Shown here piece by piece: positions 1 to 13,725 of a stretch of DNA of 64,000 nucleotides; the stretch's first letter is position 1; each line of letters begins with the position of its first letter. The stretch spans positions 210,349,190-210,413,189 of the forward strand of contig NC_081409.1 in the NCBI RefSeq assembly GCF_030272615.1, in the 5' to 3' direction. Under the pieces are notes generated by a model that searched no databases, was not told the origin of the DNA, and saw only the letters and a list, made by a program, of their open reading frames with translations. Origin of the DNA: Cryptomeria japonica (taxonomy: Eukaryota; Streptophyta; Pinopsida; Cupressales; Cupressaceae). The position numbers were made by a program, and so were the translations under genes.

Positions 1-2036
1 CTTGATGAAAACAATCATATGTAGGAATGTAAGTATGGTTGGTAAAAAGAATATCTTCTGAGGACAAGTCTGAAAATGAATTGTTTCAGACTTGCCAGCG
101 CCTTGCAAAGTAGTAAAAATCCTTGAAAATAATAAAAAATGACAAAGGAATGAGCTCCATGTAAAATTGCCAAAGTGGGTAGGTGGCTGGAAATGAAGAA
201 TCTCTGAGGACAGCCACCTACAATGGAGTTTCAGACCTGCAACAGTGTTCAAATGGTCTGAAAATTGACTGAAAATGCCTCCAATCAGCCTCTAGGCAAA
301 ATCGCCTAAGGAGGAAATCAGCTAGGAGAAACTGTGAAGTCTGAAAATGTCATGCACAGGCAGCAATGGAGGTCGAAAAATCTCAGCAACAGAGGTAGAT
401 AACAGGTCTGAAACAATAACCAGCAACCTCTCAATAATGGCGCCACACACCAAAGAGGAATATCACCCAAAAATGGAGGTAAAACCTCCTCAACACAAAA
501 TCGCCTTGGGCTGGAAATGAGGAAAAATGAGCAACGAAACAATCTTCAACCCAATGTGTCAACTTAACACTTCACCAAAATTCACCAGCTTGAAGGAAAA
601 ATCGCCTTAGCCAGCACACACTTGGCAAATATAATAGTATAAAAATGTTGGGATCTCTCCTTTTAAACTTGTTTTCACCATCAACTTTCACCACACAAGC
701 AATGTGGGATAAAAAACTTGTTCTTATACTTGCCTGGCAAAAAATCGATTTGCTTCTAGAAGGTAAAATTAATTTAATGTTCATTGCAAATCAATTATTA
801 ATTGTTTTCTATTTTTGAATAATTGTTGCACTTCATTAAAAAAAATTAAATGTTGGTCACTTTATTTAAAATATTTCAAAATTTAAATAAAAAATAACCA
901 ATAGAGGAAAATCGATTTAACTTGGGATAAACAAACCAATAAAAGTCATTAAAAAATTAAAAATCATTAAAATATCCCTTTGGGAGAAAATCGATCCAAG
1001 TAGGGATAAAAATCCTTATCAAAAATTCACCAACTTGCACAAAAATGGGTCGAGGGGAAAATCGATTTGGGTTTGGAATGAAAATTCCAAATAAAACTTC
1101 GTCACTTAGCACAAAAATCCTCCTGGGGGAAAATCGACCCCTGTCTGGACATTCATCCGGACACAAAATCATCAAAATCACTCTCAGTGGAAATTCGCCT
1201 AAGGTCTGGAATGAATATCTGCATAAAAATCCACAAAATCTCGCCACAAAAGGTCCTAGTGGAAAATTGATCCATGTCAGGGATCATCACAAGAGTCATT
1301 TGCAACCTTATCCATACTCCCAGTGGAAAAACAAGGGCAGTCAGGAAAAAATCCCAACACTTAGTTAAAATTAATCATCTTGGTGGAAAATCGATCCTAG
1401 TATGGATTCTGAATGGGGGATAAACAAGGCATGTCTAGATTCCAGGGGAAATCCATGTCCAGTCTTGATTTTGAGTAGGGGAAAATCCTGGGTAGTCAAG
1501 AATATGAGGGGAAAAGCACCTCTAGTGTGGAATTTTGACCTTTTAACCCTTAGAATATGGATTTTCATCCGAAAAATGTTTTCCACTCAAAATCACTAGG
1601 AAACTTCTAAACTCAATAAAACTCATTTGGACTTGGGCAAATTCACCAATAATTTGAGCAAAACAAAAGGAAACCCATCGGGATAAAGTGCAAAATCAAC
1701 TTGAATAACTTCCTAATAGCGAGAAGACAACTCCAAAAGGTCTTAAAACACCTAGCACTTTAAAATCACCGACGTGGATGTTCAAAAACACGTTAACGCT
1801 CAAAAGTCTACACTTAGACAAAATTAGGATTAATTAAAATCTCAACTTTACACACTTGATCCTATATCTTCAAAAAACCTTAAATGACAATAGGCATGAT
1901 CGAAATTCCGAGACTTGAGCACGTGAAACTCAAAATTGCCCACTATGCGGCCAAAACCCCAAACTAACCAACGCGGAAAGCAGGAAAAGAGGGGGTCCCC
2001 GTTTGCAATGGGGCGATATGTGAAAAGGTCACAACA
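1..2036 (-). mobile_element. Element D: 5' part of a giant LTR-like unit (minus strand), running off the window
   Basis: The minus-strand start at 2036 reads TGTTGTGACC and is followed within 50 nt by a stem made of CCCATT and its near complement AAACGGGG. The same start, with small changes, begins element C at 14204, so D and C belong to one family. The 3' end lies outside the window, so length and target duplication cannot be checked. No ORF of note is present; the short ORFs on both strands are not conserved with A or B. The middle holds a diverged repeat array, listed separately. D sits just beyond the 3' side of gypsy1. It could be an insertion there or, less likely, the 3' LTR of gypsy1; the bases before it (AGGATCC) are not a polypurine tract. 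Confidence 0.6.
741..1400. repeat. Diverged ~70-bp repeat array in element D
   Basis: A core close to GGAAAATCGATC recurs near 741, 908, 987, 1058, 1130, 1190, 1263 and 1387, mostly 61-79 bp apart. Units are diverged but keep the GGAAAATCGA core followed by a TNNGGAT-like stretch. The array occupies the same place relative to the 5' end as the palindrome arrays of elements A, B and C. Confidence 0.55.
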
Positions 2037-2259
2037 GGATCCTAGAACCTTACAGATTTTCATCCAAGATTATTTAGATGGATTGAAACAACATTGATTG
2101 TGGACATGAAATCTTTGGAAAGCGTAGACTATAGTTGCACAATAGGATCCTAGAACCCTGCAGATTTTCATCCAAGATTATTTAGATGGATTGAAACAAC
2201 ATTGATTGTGGACATGAAATCTTTGGAAAGCGTAGACTATAGTTGCACTATAGTTGCAC
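2037..2259. repeat. Tandem duplication, 108-bp period
   Basis: A 104-bp stretch starting GGATCCTAGAACC at 2037 is repeated from 2145 with only a few differences, the copies being separated by AATA. A second, 11-bp duplication (TATAGTTGCAC) follows at 2249-2259. The first copy abuts the end of element D exactly. Confidence 0.85.
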
Positions 2260-3024
2260 TACTTGAACTCAACAAAACCTCACTAGGCCCAAAAAACTTG
2301 GCAAAGTCTCAACAAAAAAACTCAACTTAAAAAATTGCTTAAATTTCATTAGAAACACATTTTTTTGCAAATTCAATGAGAAGATGCATCCAATGAGTAC
2401 AAAAGTGTTTTCTATTATATTTGATTGGTTTCTATAGCCTCGGTGGAGTTACTCGCATGTTCCCATTAGCCAACTTAGATATTTCATTTCTTTGCATTTC
2501 TTTCTTTTCTTTTCTAGATGATATTTCTTTTCAAGTATTTCCATATTCCATCAATTCCTTTGGCTCGTAAGCAATAAAGCTTACTAGGGTTCGAGAATTA
2601 CAGTGGCACTGAAGTAGGATATAAGATTTTTCACTAGTCACAACTTCACATGAAAATCTACAATAACTTGGACAAAATTAATGTGCAAAATATAATAATC
2701 AAATGATGTCAGCGTCGAGATACACTAAAAGTTTTCCAATCCCGTCAAATACAGATTCAACCTATGATATACTATACAAAAACAATTTCCACTTTAAAAG
2801 AACTTCATGGGGTATCATTCAAGAAATGGACAGAACAAAACCCAGTGAAACGCAAAGTGTGTCTTAACAACAACTCCCACATCAAAAGCAGATATCCCTC
2901 GGAACTAACACCTAAGCAAAGCCGACCTAAACCTAAAGCAAATCCCGGAAGCAGACCTAAACTAAGGCAAATTGAAAGCAAACCTATTCTAACTATGATA
3001 CAAGGGGTAGGCTTCAAAAGAAAC
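2260..3024. other. Non-coding 3' region of gypsy1
   Basis: This lies downstream of the integrase stop. It contains a pyrimidine-rich tract at about 2484-2518 (a purine tract on the element strand) that could be a decayed polypurine tract, but no LTR start could be fixed beside it. The plus-strand ORF at 2764 overlaps the integrase tail and is a shadow. Confidence 0.5.
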
Positions 3025-4300
3025 CTAAGGTTGGAAGTAATGCTTGACGAATTGTCCATTGATGGGCAACGGAACATCCTCACCAATTAAAGTTCTCAAC
3101 TTGAATGCATTCTCTCCCAGTATCTCAACAATCTGATAGGGTCCTTTCCATAATTTGTCAAATTTGTCATGATCTTCCCTTCTCTCATGGGCTTTCTCCC
3201 AATACAGCACCTGGTCAGAAATTCTAAAGGCTTTTACCCGTGCTTGTCTGTCAAACCATCTCAACTATGCCCTGGTGTTTGGCGGAATTCTCTAATGCTA
3301 TGTCTCTCTTCTCTTCTAGATTCATCAATTGTGTTAATCTTGTTCACACTCTGTCTTTGACCCCCATGTAATCCTAGATAAATCTCAATGTAGGAACTCT
3401 CAATCGTATGAGGAAGACAAGCTCTTGGCCATATACCAGAAAATATGGGGAAGTCCCCAATGAATTCTTAACTCTCGTCTGATCTGCCCAAAGGGCGAAT
3501 CTCAAATGCATGTGCCAATCTTTTGGATTTCTCTCTAACAACTTCTTGATCATACACTGCAAATTCTTGTTCGTTGATTCGGCTAACCCATTACCCTAAG
3601 GATAATAATTCAATGAAAACTTAAGGGTTATACCATATTCAAAAGCCCAATTTGAAAATTTCAATGATGTAAAAGAAAAACCATTATCACAAACAATAGC
3701 ATGTGGACATCCAAACCTAGTAATGATGTTTTCCTCTAAAAATTTAATCATAGCATCAGTTGTACATAACTTCAAAGCTTGAGCTTCTGACCACTGACTG
3801 CAGTAATCAGTCGCGATTAGAATGTACCTGTGTTGCGAAGAGGAAGGTGGATAGATCATACCAATGAAGTTGATACCCCACATAGAGAAAGGTCTGGACT
3901 CGATCACGGGCCACAGCAGCATGGCTGGATTCTTTTCTCGGACAGCAGCTACCTGGCATGTGTGACACGTCTTCACATGTTCATGAGTATCTCGGAACAA
4001 AGTAGGCCAATAATAGCCTACTCTCAAAATTTGATGCGCAGTAGCCAAGCTTGCACCATGACCTGTCCCAAATTTGTTTTGAAAATGCTCCATAATCTAT
4101 TTAGCTTCATCTCTGCCAACACATCGCAAATATATTACTTCATGATTTCTTCAATATAAAACCAAGCCTTGTAACATAAAATGTTGACACTTTAATCTTA
4201 ATGCTCTCTTCTGAGCATGGCTCATATGAGCGGGACAATTCTGGTTTAGTAAATAGAAAACAATGTCTCTATACCATTCATCTGGAGTGACATCCTCAAT
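3025..4300 (-). pseudogene. gypsy1 integrase (decayed)
   Basis: The minus-strand frames give the zinc-binding end (GYYWPTLFRD, then CHTCQVAA), the catalytic core and the C-terminal domain. In the core the first catalytic Asp is Asn (WGINFIG in place of WGIDFIG). The second is kept in CDNG at about 3690. A Glu appears in GLAEST, read across a stop near 3596. The C-terminal piece at 3025-3264 has the GPYQIVEILGENAFKL pattern typical of gypsy integrase tails and ends in a stop at 3025. Several stops and frame changes break the frame. In life this enzyme would join cDNA ends to target DNA; here it cannot work. Confidence 0.9.
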
Positions 4301-4664
4301 TCTATAGACTTGTTGGACCAATCCGAGTCAATCCACTGCTAAAGTTTGCACTAAGGCTTGACCTCTAACAAGTCTCATTGGTTGGATCTTGATGTCGTAC
4401 TCTTGGATAGTGGTGACCCACTTTCCTCTCCTTTCTCTTAATTCATTCTACAAAAGGAGCGTCTTAACTGCTGCATTTGGGACTATGGCATTAACTTTTG
4501 TCCTCAAAATGTAATGTCTAAATTTCTTTATCGCTTTCACCAAAGCGTAAGCTTGTTACTCCACATTTGGATATCTTAGCTCTGCATCTTTCAACGGTGC
4601 ACTCATAAATGCTATGGGATGTTCATCTTTATCTTCATTCTTCTACGTAAGGAGTGCAGCACAG
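4301..4664 (-). pseudogene. gypsy1 RNase H, 3' half (after the A1 insertion)
   Basis: Reading minus from 4664 gives CAALLT, a stop, then a HPIAFMSAPLKDAELRYP-like stretch, matching the RNase H that follows RT in gypsy polyproteins. It continues the piece that stops at 15696 (ASENT). The join reads ENTCAALLT once element A1 is removed. In-frame stops are present. Confidence 0.85.
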
Positions 4665-4874
4665 TGTTGACGTGTCTGAAATCGCATTGCTACGACTCCA
4701 TCCGGCCAATGCAGAATAGAATGTACTCGCTGAGTATCCTATCCTCTCTTGAGATAAGGAAATCCCTAATGCTGGTTTTGTTGATCAAAGGGGACGACCT
4801 CAAGGTTTTGATTGTCAGGTCTTGACTGCAGGATTACTCAGTGGTTTGATGGTTTTGTTGGAAACACAAAGGGG

Positions 4875-4880
4875 ACTTAC
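4875..4880 (-). promoter_or_regulatory. Conserved GTAAGT (splice-donor-like) in A1
   Basis: GTAAGTCCCCTTTGTGTTTCC on the minus strand matches the same place in A3 (50628-50633) and C (10480-10485), 201-216 bp from each 3' end. It matches the plant 5' splice-site consensus. Its use as a donor is inferred. Confidence 0.4.
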
Positions 4881-5509
4881 GGTGATATGGATAATTGTTG
4901 GATGAGTTCCCTAAAACTTTAACAGTCTCGTTATCGATTGGTTTCGGTTGCATGATACTATTTCAGAAGGACTGTGGATTCTTCTTGGTAAAAAAAAAGG
5001 GAAAAAGGAGGGATAGGGAAAGAGAGGTACAGCAAGTCTAAATTATTTAACTAAGATAGCATATTAAGAAAAACAGACAAGCACCTCCAAGTAACTAGAT
5101 TAAACACTATCAGCCATTTAAGCACAATACTTGTATGAATCTAGTGCAATCTTCAAGGGAAAAATGAGTTTTCATACTATTAAACACAACATCATAACTT
5201 TAACATTCATTCAATGAGTATTCAATAACCGAACTAAGCATGTGAAAGGGTTCAGATTAACCATGCAAAAGGAATGACAATCAGTCAGTCCCTAATGGTA
5301 TGAACAGCGAGGATTCTATCAGATGTTTATCTAGAAAATGCTATATAAATGAAAGAAACATAACTGAATAATTCAAATTGGTGAAGAAGGAGACCATGCA
5401 CTCACAATGAAATTGAAACAGTCTTAACTTTGCATTAAATCCTGTAAATTTCGCTAGAGCTTCAGCAACAATCCATGAACTTCTTACAAAATGAGGAAAA
5501 ACCAATCCC

Positions 5510-5517
5510 CTTAAATA
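5510..5517 (-). promoter_or_regulatory. TATA-like box of A1 (TATTTAAG)
   Basis: CCTATTTAAGGGGATTGGTT on the minus strand is conserved with A3. It lies downstream of the ORF and 845 bp before the element's 3' end, as expected for a U3/R promoter driving outward transcription. Confidence 0.5.
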
Positions 5518-5767
5518 GGCTTCAAAATAGATGAATGGCCCAGATCTAATCTAAACAAACGGCCCAGATTCATCCTCACAAAAGGTACCCATAACCATAA
5601 ATGGAGGGCAAATATCAGCAACTACCCCAAAGGGAGCAATAACTACCCAAAAAGGTAATTAACAAAAGCTATCCAAAATAATTCAAAAAAGTGCACATAC
5701 ACAAAGATTTAAGTTTACAGTTGACTTGGAAGTCAAATATGACCCCTTTTGCCAAAAAGTGCACTTT

Positions 5768-8700
5768 TCAAAATTTAAAAGAAAAAAGCACTTTAGGAAA
5801 GCACTTTCTCTTTTCCAACTCTAGATTCCTCGGTGATGAACTCGACCTTGTCGTGCAGATACTTTCCCTAGATATCCCAATCAGCTGCACATTCTACTCA
5901 GACGTAGTCCTGAAATCTCAAGCATAACTTGAATAATTCGGTCGTCGGCGGCATAGGTGGATTGAACATCTTGCAATGGATACCTTGTAGGAGGCTATCC
6001 AAATTCTCCAGCTCCTCCCTCCAGTATGACTTGTGATTTTCAAAACATGATATGTCTGCTTGAAGCCCAGAAGCAAAATCTAGATCCTCTACAGAGTAAG
6101 CAACCTTGGGATTGAGTGGGTCCTCCCACTGCGGTTGCACCTCACTATCCTCCATACTATTTTTCCAACCAAGAACCATGGATTTGAGGATCCTTTCACC
6201 AAGATCCTTCACATTTGATAAAGTGTCATCGCACTTATCATGCATTTTATTGATATTATCCCTCATGTCGTCCTTCATGCTGAGGGTCCAATACCAGTCT
6301 TTGAAGGTATTGACACTATAAGGATTTAGGATAGTATCAGCAGCAGGGATCTGAGAATAGGTCTAGAATAGAGCCCTAATGAGGGGTAATGTCTTGGCCA
6401 TCGCCTCATGAGTGTTATAGCATTCCTTCTTCAACTTACACATTTTCATAATAATGGCTTCCCTATGGAGGGCCATTTCGCATAGATCCTTGAAGATTTG
6501 CTCCCCTCTTTCTTTAATGCCTCGCATCCATTCCTTGACGGCCTTTGCAGTATCCCGTACTCCTTCAAATTCTGTCGTGGTCCTTTGTGCCAATGTCGTC
6601 GAGGGAATGTGGGATTCGGAAGCATTATGCAATGGTCTCAGGAGTTGATCAATGTACCCCTTAGCCTATTCAACACGAGCTCGATACATGTTCCTTTCAG
6701 CTATTATCTCTTCAAGTTGCCTGAGCATGTTCTGTACTGAATCCTTGAATTCCTCCTTTTCCTGCTCCTTGGTGGGTCGTCTGATGGGGACAGTCGTGAT
6801 GCTATAATCAGTTAGTGTAATCTGATTTGTTGGCTTGACTACAGGTGAGGTGGCGATATGAAGGGTACAGTTCCTTTGCTCATCTTTGGTTATTCTGGAA
6901 TATGCCTTGGGCTTTTTCTTCCCCTTGGGCTTAGCTTGGTCTATACGTGAGAAGATGCCCTCCAAATCGATGGGTGGCTTGGTGGTGACCTTGCGCTGAG
7001 CTCAAGCAATTAACCATTCTTGAGGTACAGTTTGGGTTGATGATATGGTTAAATTGGCAATCTATTCTTTGATGTTTTCAGTCGGCTCATCGCATATTTG
7101 CAGTTGTTCCATTACAGGAGGAGTAGAGGAAGTGTCAAGTTCCTTGCTCGCAGTCGAATTCTCTCCTACTTCACTGAACAATTGCCTAGTATTTTCATTT
7201 GATGGTTGTTCTTCAATCTTTTCAGGCTCGCGGATATCATCTGTCCTTTGCTCTCCTTCAACAGTGGAGTCATCCTTGGTAGTATTATGGAGCAGCAATT
7301 CATGGCGGCTCTCCTAGGTGGGTTCATGCAACTCAATCCCCTGAGTGGATGGAATCTCCCCTTCCTCAACTTGGTTATCAGGTTCGGCCGATTCAATGGC
7401 TCTTAGATCGGCATCCAGCATGTTGGGTGCAGGAGGATCATCAGCCCCAAATGCGTCAATATCACTCTGGGAAGGCAGAGCAGGTATATAATCTAGTTCT
7501 ACTACATCATATGACGAACTGGGGTCCCTTGATGATGAAGTGACCTCTGGTCTCCTAATAGGGATCTTTTCCCTTCTTGTTCTTTTGGATGTCCAAGTTC
7601 CTCTGCTGGCCTTAGCATTCTTTCATTTCTCAGGCTTTTCGATCTCTTCCTTAGGTGCACTGGAAGTTCCCTCATCTTCGGAGGACTGAGAATCAAGGTT
7701 ACCCATCAAGTCGTAGGTGAACTAGACTCCCTCATGTATCAGTCGCTCAATCTGCTGGTGCAACCATTGTTCAGTATATCTTCCTGAGGCTACCATAACC
7801 GCCTCGAAATCAGTGATTGGATCTTGCGACCAATCGATGCCTAGCAAAAGATGTCTTACCGCCTCAAATTCTCAGACTTGCAAGCAATTACCTAAATCTG
7901 TTAGTTGATCTAGGACCCGGCGGTATTCATAGAGTCGCATTTGCTGCACACTCAGCCTTGAATATTCGTGCCTTCGGACCTCATAGGCATCAGAGCAATT
8001 CGTCCAATAATATTCAACTGATTCATTTGCTCTGTATCGCTTGCCATAGGCTCTCTTTGCCAGATTGTCGTGCTCAAAGCATTTCCTTGGAAAATGTTCC
8101 TGTAGGCCATAGGAGGCCAGCTCTACAAAGGACTCCGCCTAGGATGGGCTCTTTAGATGGACATCCTAGTTGCCTATAATCATGCGGAATGCGAATCCAG
8201 CCTACTTCCTGTCCCTGAGTAAGCTGCCTGCCAGAAGTGACTGCCTTGCGACCTCCATAAGAACTATCTTGTCGGTTGGGTACCATGAAAGTCGGAGAGG
8301 GGCACCCTCAAAGCCAGCTATCCGAATGTAGGAGAACCTTGGGAACTGGATAAACCAGGCCCTATATCTCTGTACCAGAATAGTAGTTTTCTCTGAGAGC
8401 CTTATGTGTAATCCTCCCTGCATTAGCCTAACCAGGCACATTGTGAAGGCGTCATTGACGCGCTCATATTGACCAACTGCATAGGCCAGGCTGTTCTTTT
8501 CTCTTTGAGCTATATCCTGATAGTGTAGTTGTGGGTAACAATCATATACTTTAACCTGATCAGGTCCATTCCCAATTTCACCTTTCATTATCAAACCTGG
8601 CAGTGGCTGGTTCCTAGCGAACATGTAGACCAAATAGGAGGTCATAGTGAAGTACTTCTTTGTCTCAAGTTCGATCAGCTAAGTGTGGATGTTGTCACTT

Positions 8701-9413
8701 ATGATCTGGGCCCAGTCAAACTTGGATTTCCCAGCGAAGACCTGCTCTATGAAGTAAAACATCCATTCTTCAAAGTAGTTGGATTGGGGAAGTCCCATAA
8801 TCCTGCTGAGCAATGTGACCATGTCCCCATGCTCGTTGTGAAAGTCACTTCTAGGGGTCTTTTTCCCAATCCTGACGCTTGGAGGTCTTCTCTCCTTGTA
8901 CCACTCTTCATTCATTAGTGTTTTGCATCTGGCGGGATTCATATCATACGCCGCCTGTGCCTCGTCCATAGTTGTTGCTATAGGGCTGTTTGGGAAGGGA
9001 ATATCAAATGCGTCGTCAATGGCTTCAGGAGTGAAGTTAGCAAGGACCATGTCCTCGACAAGCACCAATTTGGAACCTGGTTGGTAATGTCAGGCAGCCT
9101 CTACTACTAACTCATAGTTTTGCATTGCCGAGGGAAATCCTGCCACTTGCGCGATGCCACTTTCCATCATCTGCCTAGGCCTGCCATAGGCGTTAAGGGA
9201 GAAGACTCGGTTTCTGAAATCTTGGATATCAATATGGCCCAGGTCAGTATCACCGACACTTTCTCAGACACTCTGAACTTTTGACTCCTTCAGTCCCCCT
9301 CTTTGATATTGATACTTCATCCTTTCGACTCTGCGAGGGATATCTGATTTGGATGCTCGCAATGTCTCAACTGTAGCAGGCATCTTTGATGATTCTACCG
9401 CCAATTTAGGCAT
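5768..9413 (-). pseudogene. A1 copy of the family A long ORF (broken)
   Basis: The start codon at 9413 corresponds to that of A3, and the end at 5768 to the A3 end at 51531. Fragments align along the full length of the A3 protein: the N-terminal domain (9068-8202), the basic low-complexity region (about 7.7 kb), the coiled coil (6965-6666) and the C-terminal helical part (6632-5768). There are stops and frame changes throughout, including a TGA at the place of Trp in the N-terminal QSV-W motif, shared with A2. That shared stop suggests A1 and A2 are closer to each other than to A3. A1 supplies a sense codon where A3 has its late stop at 51741-51743, showing that the family protein once reached further. 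Confidence 0.85.
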
Positions 9414-11177
9414 TTTTCCTGCACAACTGGACGCAGATTACGAGGCGATATAAAGGAAGTAAAGCGGGTTAGATAAAGGATATGCCAGCATACAAGGATC
9501 AATTCGAAAACCGAATTTAAAGAACAGCATGACACCTTAGCTAAAAGCTTGATTGATTTAAACATGAATACTTATGAAGCTTTTCGATTGCGAATTTATA
9601 CATAGGCATTTTAGGATCAATTTTAAAAAATGGACGATGCTTTAAAATTCTCCTAAGTCTGAAAATGGGTTTCGGTTAATTCCTAGGAATATATTCTGAT
9701 TTCAATCGCATTGACATCTTATAAACGGAAAAAGATGTGGTTTTTGATTAATCAATTTAATTCATTTTGCACATACATCTATCCGATTTTGCATATATTT
9801 CAAATGATTTTGAGGGAGGTGAAGCACACTTACCTGGCGAAAATGAATGGCGTGAATTCACACAACTCGCCTTGCAAGAATGAATTCCAAATTTTGAATG
9901 GGAGTCTGCAATTTGAATTTTAATGGTTAACTCCCTATTCTAGATTTTCGCGCCTAAGATTTGGAGAGAGAAAATGTTGTTTTAACACTCAGACTTAGCA
10001 ATTTTCTTACCTTGGTGATTTTGCCTCCTGCGTGATTTTACCTTGGGCACCTTGCAACTCCCCCTTTAAACTTCTAATCTTCTGCGTTCTCTTCTATGGC
10101 GACTTTCTCTCCCAACAGCGCTTCGAAAATCCTCTTAACCCCGCGATATTGCTAAGCTTCGAGACTTTTCATAGGTTTTTAAAGCTTTTGTATCGCGATT
10201 TTTGGAGGTTTGAAAGGCTTTTGCTGACTTTCAACTTTAACATTCACGCCACAAACAACGATTTTCGAGTTTGGGTTTTGTTCACGTGTATTTTGTACAC
10301 TATCAAACACAGAATAAAATACCCAAGGGTACCTTATCCTCTCTTGAATAAAGCCTCTGATTGCTGAAGATATCGTGAGAAAGGATCAATCAGGATGACT
10401 CCAAGGTTCTTCGTTGTAGGATCTCTACGTGTGGATAAGCTCTCTGTGGTATGATGTGATTTGCTGGAATCACAAGGGGACTTACATTTGATGATTGAAC
10501 TTCTGATTTGCTTTGAATATTGCTGGAACACAGGATTTTCACTAGCTTAGATTTGAAAAAAAAGAAAAAAGACGAGGGCGAGGAGAGGATCTAATCCCAA
10601 TACTAAGAATGTAGGAGCAATGAATGATCTTTGATGAAATTCTAACTAAGTCTTGTTTTGACATCGCAGGACCATCTCCACAAGGTTAGTGCGATCTTCG
10701 AAGGAAAGCTTTATGATGTTCAAATCATCACTGCAGGCATAGACACCATCAGGCTGATGCATATCAATGAAGAAGCGACAATTGAAGTTAAGCTTAAGTT
10801 GAACGATTCCAGTTGACTACGCAAGGCAAGTCTGCAATCAACAAACTGCTAGAAGTATGGATATACGAATTTCACCATCAATCAAGCACATTTCTTCCAC
10901 TCATCTAATAACATGAAATCAAATATGAGAAGTATAAAGACCATGCAAATTGTCGAATCGACCCATAAATTTCACCATTTCTTCAATGAAGTTACAAGTC
11001 TTTTACAACAACATCTTGCCAACAATCTTTGCCTTCTCTCTCTACTCTACTCTAATTGCTATTCTAATCACCTTCTAACTACTCTCTATTCACTAACTCC
11101 TTTCTATTATTTCTATCTATCTGCTTCTATATTATTCTAACTCTCTCTAACTCCTTTACAAAATGAAATGCCAGGGC

Positions 11178-11185
11178 TTATATAG
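11178..11185 (-). promoter_or_regulatory. TATA-like box of element C (TATATAAG)
   Basis: CACTATATAAGCCC on the minus strand lies 899 bp before the 3' end. A second candidate, CTATATAGTGGGG, lies near 12276-12286 and could be an alternative. Confidence 0.45.
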
Positions 11186-12618
11186 TGCCCACAATACAAT
11201 TCGGTGGCTTAGATCAATTTGAGATCAATGGCCAAGATTCAACAATGAAAACCCTAATTAGGGTTTGTTACAACCATTACATAACATTTAATGCTTGACC
11301 AATGATAAAATTGTATTGCTTGGACACATGTCCTCTCTGGAAAATTCCACCAATGAATAGCCGAGGTAGGTACATTGAAGTTTGTGCCACCTTCCATGAG
11401 TTAGGTACATTGAATCTGGACATGCGGAGGTGGAACAATCCGACTGGATGAGCGATGACTGGGATGCCACCTTGTCTGACACTTGTAACTTGGTAGATAT
11501 TCAACTTAATGTTGTTGAGAAGCTAGCTTTAATTAATTCATCTGGAACTATCTACTTCTTCAACGAACCCTTTGCTTTGACTTCTTGTGTCCTTGATGTG
11601 CAGGACGATTGATGTACCTTGCCTTGGAATACTGGATTGGAGAAGTCGCCCTTGATGACGTTAGTCCAAAGAAGGTCGTCCTTGTCGATGCTAGACTGGA
11701 GGAGGTCGCCCTTGTCCTTGCTTGATCGTCCTGGAGGAGACTGTCCTTGATCTGGCTTGATTTTCCTTGATGAGAGCCTTCCGACTTGTAGATCCTTCGA
11801 GTTTGGGAGTCGCCATCTTGATACCTACACAACATTTCAAAATTAGTAACATGTTTTGCAACGTGGAAATATAGACTAGAAAGAGGATTTAAGTTTTAAA
11901 TTAGGAAACATCATGATAAATCTTTGAATTATCATTTCCTAAATTTAACTAAGCCACTTGAAATTCAAAATTCAAAATTCAAAATTGAGACTAGGAGAAT
12001 CTCGCCATACCTCCACTTGAGAACTAAATCTAAGAAAAGATGCAAAATTAAGCAAGTTTGCTAGGCAAAATGTGGATCGAAGTCTTCAAAATGTGCTTCT
12101 TCTATCAACTTCACCACCTCTAGCCTTCAACGCCTTGAGGAAAATTCGCTCCACCTCTAGCCTTCAACAAAAATCGCTCCTTCCTAGACCAAATTTCGCA
12201 CCTTGTTGCTCTTCTCCAAATCGCACTTGAGTGAATGAGTGAATGATGGATTAACATCGCTCAAGATACCCCCACTATATAGGCGCTTACCATTGCAATT
12301 TCCCATAGGCCGACTTGGAAAATAGGCCAAAAATAAATAAAAATTTAATAAAAGAAGAGGCCGACTTTATAAAAACATTAAATAATACCCCAAGCACCCC
12401 AATTTTATTTTTAAATTAATAATAATTAATTTTAAATGCCTTTATAATTAAAATTTTGATTTTTTAAAGGCATAAATTAATTATTAAATGTTTTGCGCAC
12501 TTATTAAATGTCAATTTAATTTCAAAAATATTTCAAGGTTTTATCGAAACTGGCATTTAATGTGTCATAGATGATATTGGCACCTAGGCATGGCAAGATA
12601 ATGGACATCAACAAGATC

Positions 12619-13725
12619 GCTCTGGTCCCTGGGAGAGGGACAGGAGCGCCCTTACACGTTGGCCTTGCAATTCTTGTTTTTCACGTTCAACACTTCATCC
12701 TGGACATCCAAAATGGCATTTTACTTGAAATCTTGAGTTTGATCTATTCAATTTTTGGAACGAATGCTCCTTAGAACCATTTTCGCCCTGGTCCCTTGGT
12801 GAGGGACAGGAGCGATTTTTGTATTTGAGCCTAAGATCATTGATTCTTGGGGTAATTTCTTTGTTCACCATCTTCTTAAAGGCATTTCTGACTTTGCACA
12901 ACCTTGCCTTGGCGTGGTCTTGGAAGGAAATGATTGTTTTAATGAATATCGCCTTGGTCATTGACTGAAGGACAGGAGCGCCTTTTAGTTTATTGCACAA
13001 ATTCTTAATCGTATCAACCTTGAATCACTTTCTAAACGTAGAATATCATTCCCCCCTTCATCTTGAGTCCTGGAAGCAAGAAATAGTATTTCACAATGCT
13101 AGGTAATTAAGTATTTTGAAAATTTCGCTCAGGTCCCTTGGTGAGGGACAGGAGCGCCCTAGTCATTTTTCATCAACTTGATGGCCTTTGTTACTTCATT
13201 CCTCCGTGAAACCTTTTAAACATCATTTTGACCTTGCGTCTTGACTTGGATTCATCCGAATTTGGAGAGGAAGGTTAGCTAATGTGTTTTTCGCCCTGGT
13301 CCCTGGGAGAGGGACAGGAGCGATTTTGCATTTATAAGCTCACTTGTGTTTTGCTAGCTTCGAAAATTATCTTCAACAGATCGATTGCGTCTTCCTTCAC
13401 CCACCTCAAACACGAAACTTGCCTTCCTTTTGCCAAAAACTTGTCTTGAGGGAAAATCGCTCTGGTCCCTTGGAGAGGGACAGGAGCGCCCTGGCCTTTA
13501 TGAGCTCATTTATGCCTTGTTAACTTTCAAAACTATCTTCAATGGGTTGATTACGTCCTCCTTCATGCCTTTGATGTCTCAATTTGTCCAAACAAGGTCA
13601 GGAATGACTCCACTAAGCTTTTTCGCTCTGGACCCTTGGTGAGGGACATGAGCGATTCGCCTTGGACCCTTGGAGAGGGACAGGAGCGCTTTTCGCTCTG
13701 GATCCTCAGCGAAGGACAAGAGCGA
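12619..13725. repeat. 165-bp tandem array with a 33-bp palindrome in element C
   Basis: The palindrome CGCTCTGGTCCC...GGGACAGGAGCG begins at 12619, 12784, 12950 (diverged), 13126, 13292, 13458 and 13624. The spacings are 165, 166, 176, 166, 166 and 166 bp. Two more palindromes follow at once near 13658 and 13690. The sequence between palindromes is poorly kept in the first units and clearly related between the units at 13292 and 13458. The palindrome is better conserved than its surroundings, which suggests that its fold or a binding site matters. Confidence 0.9.
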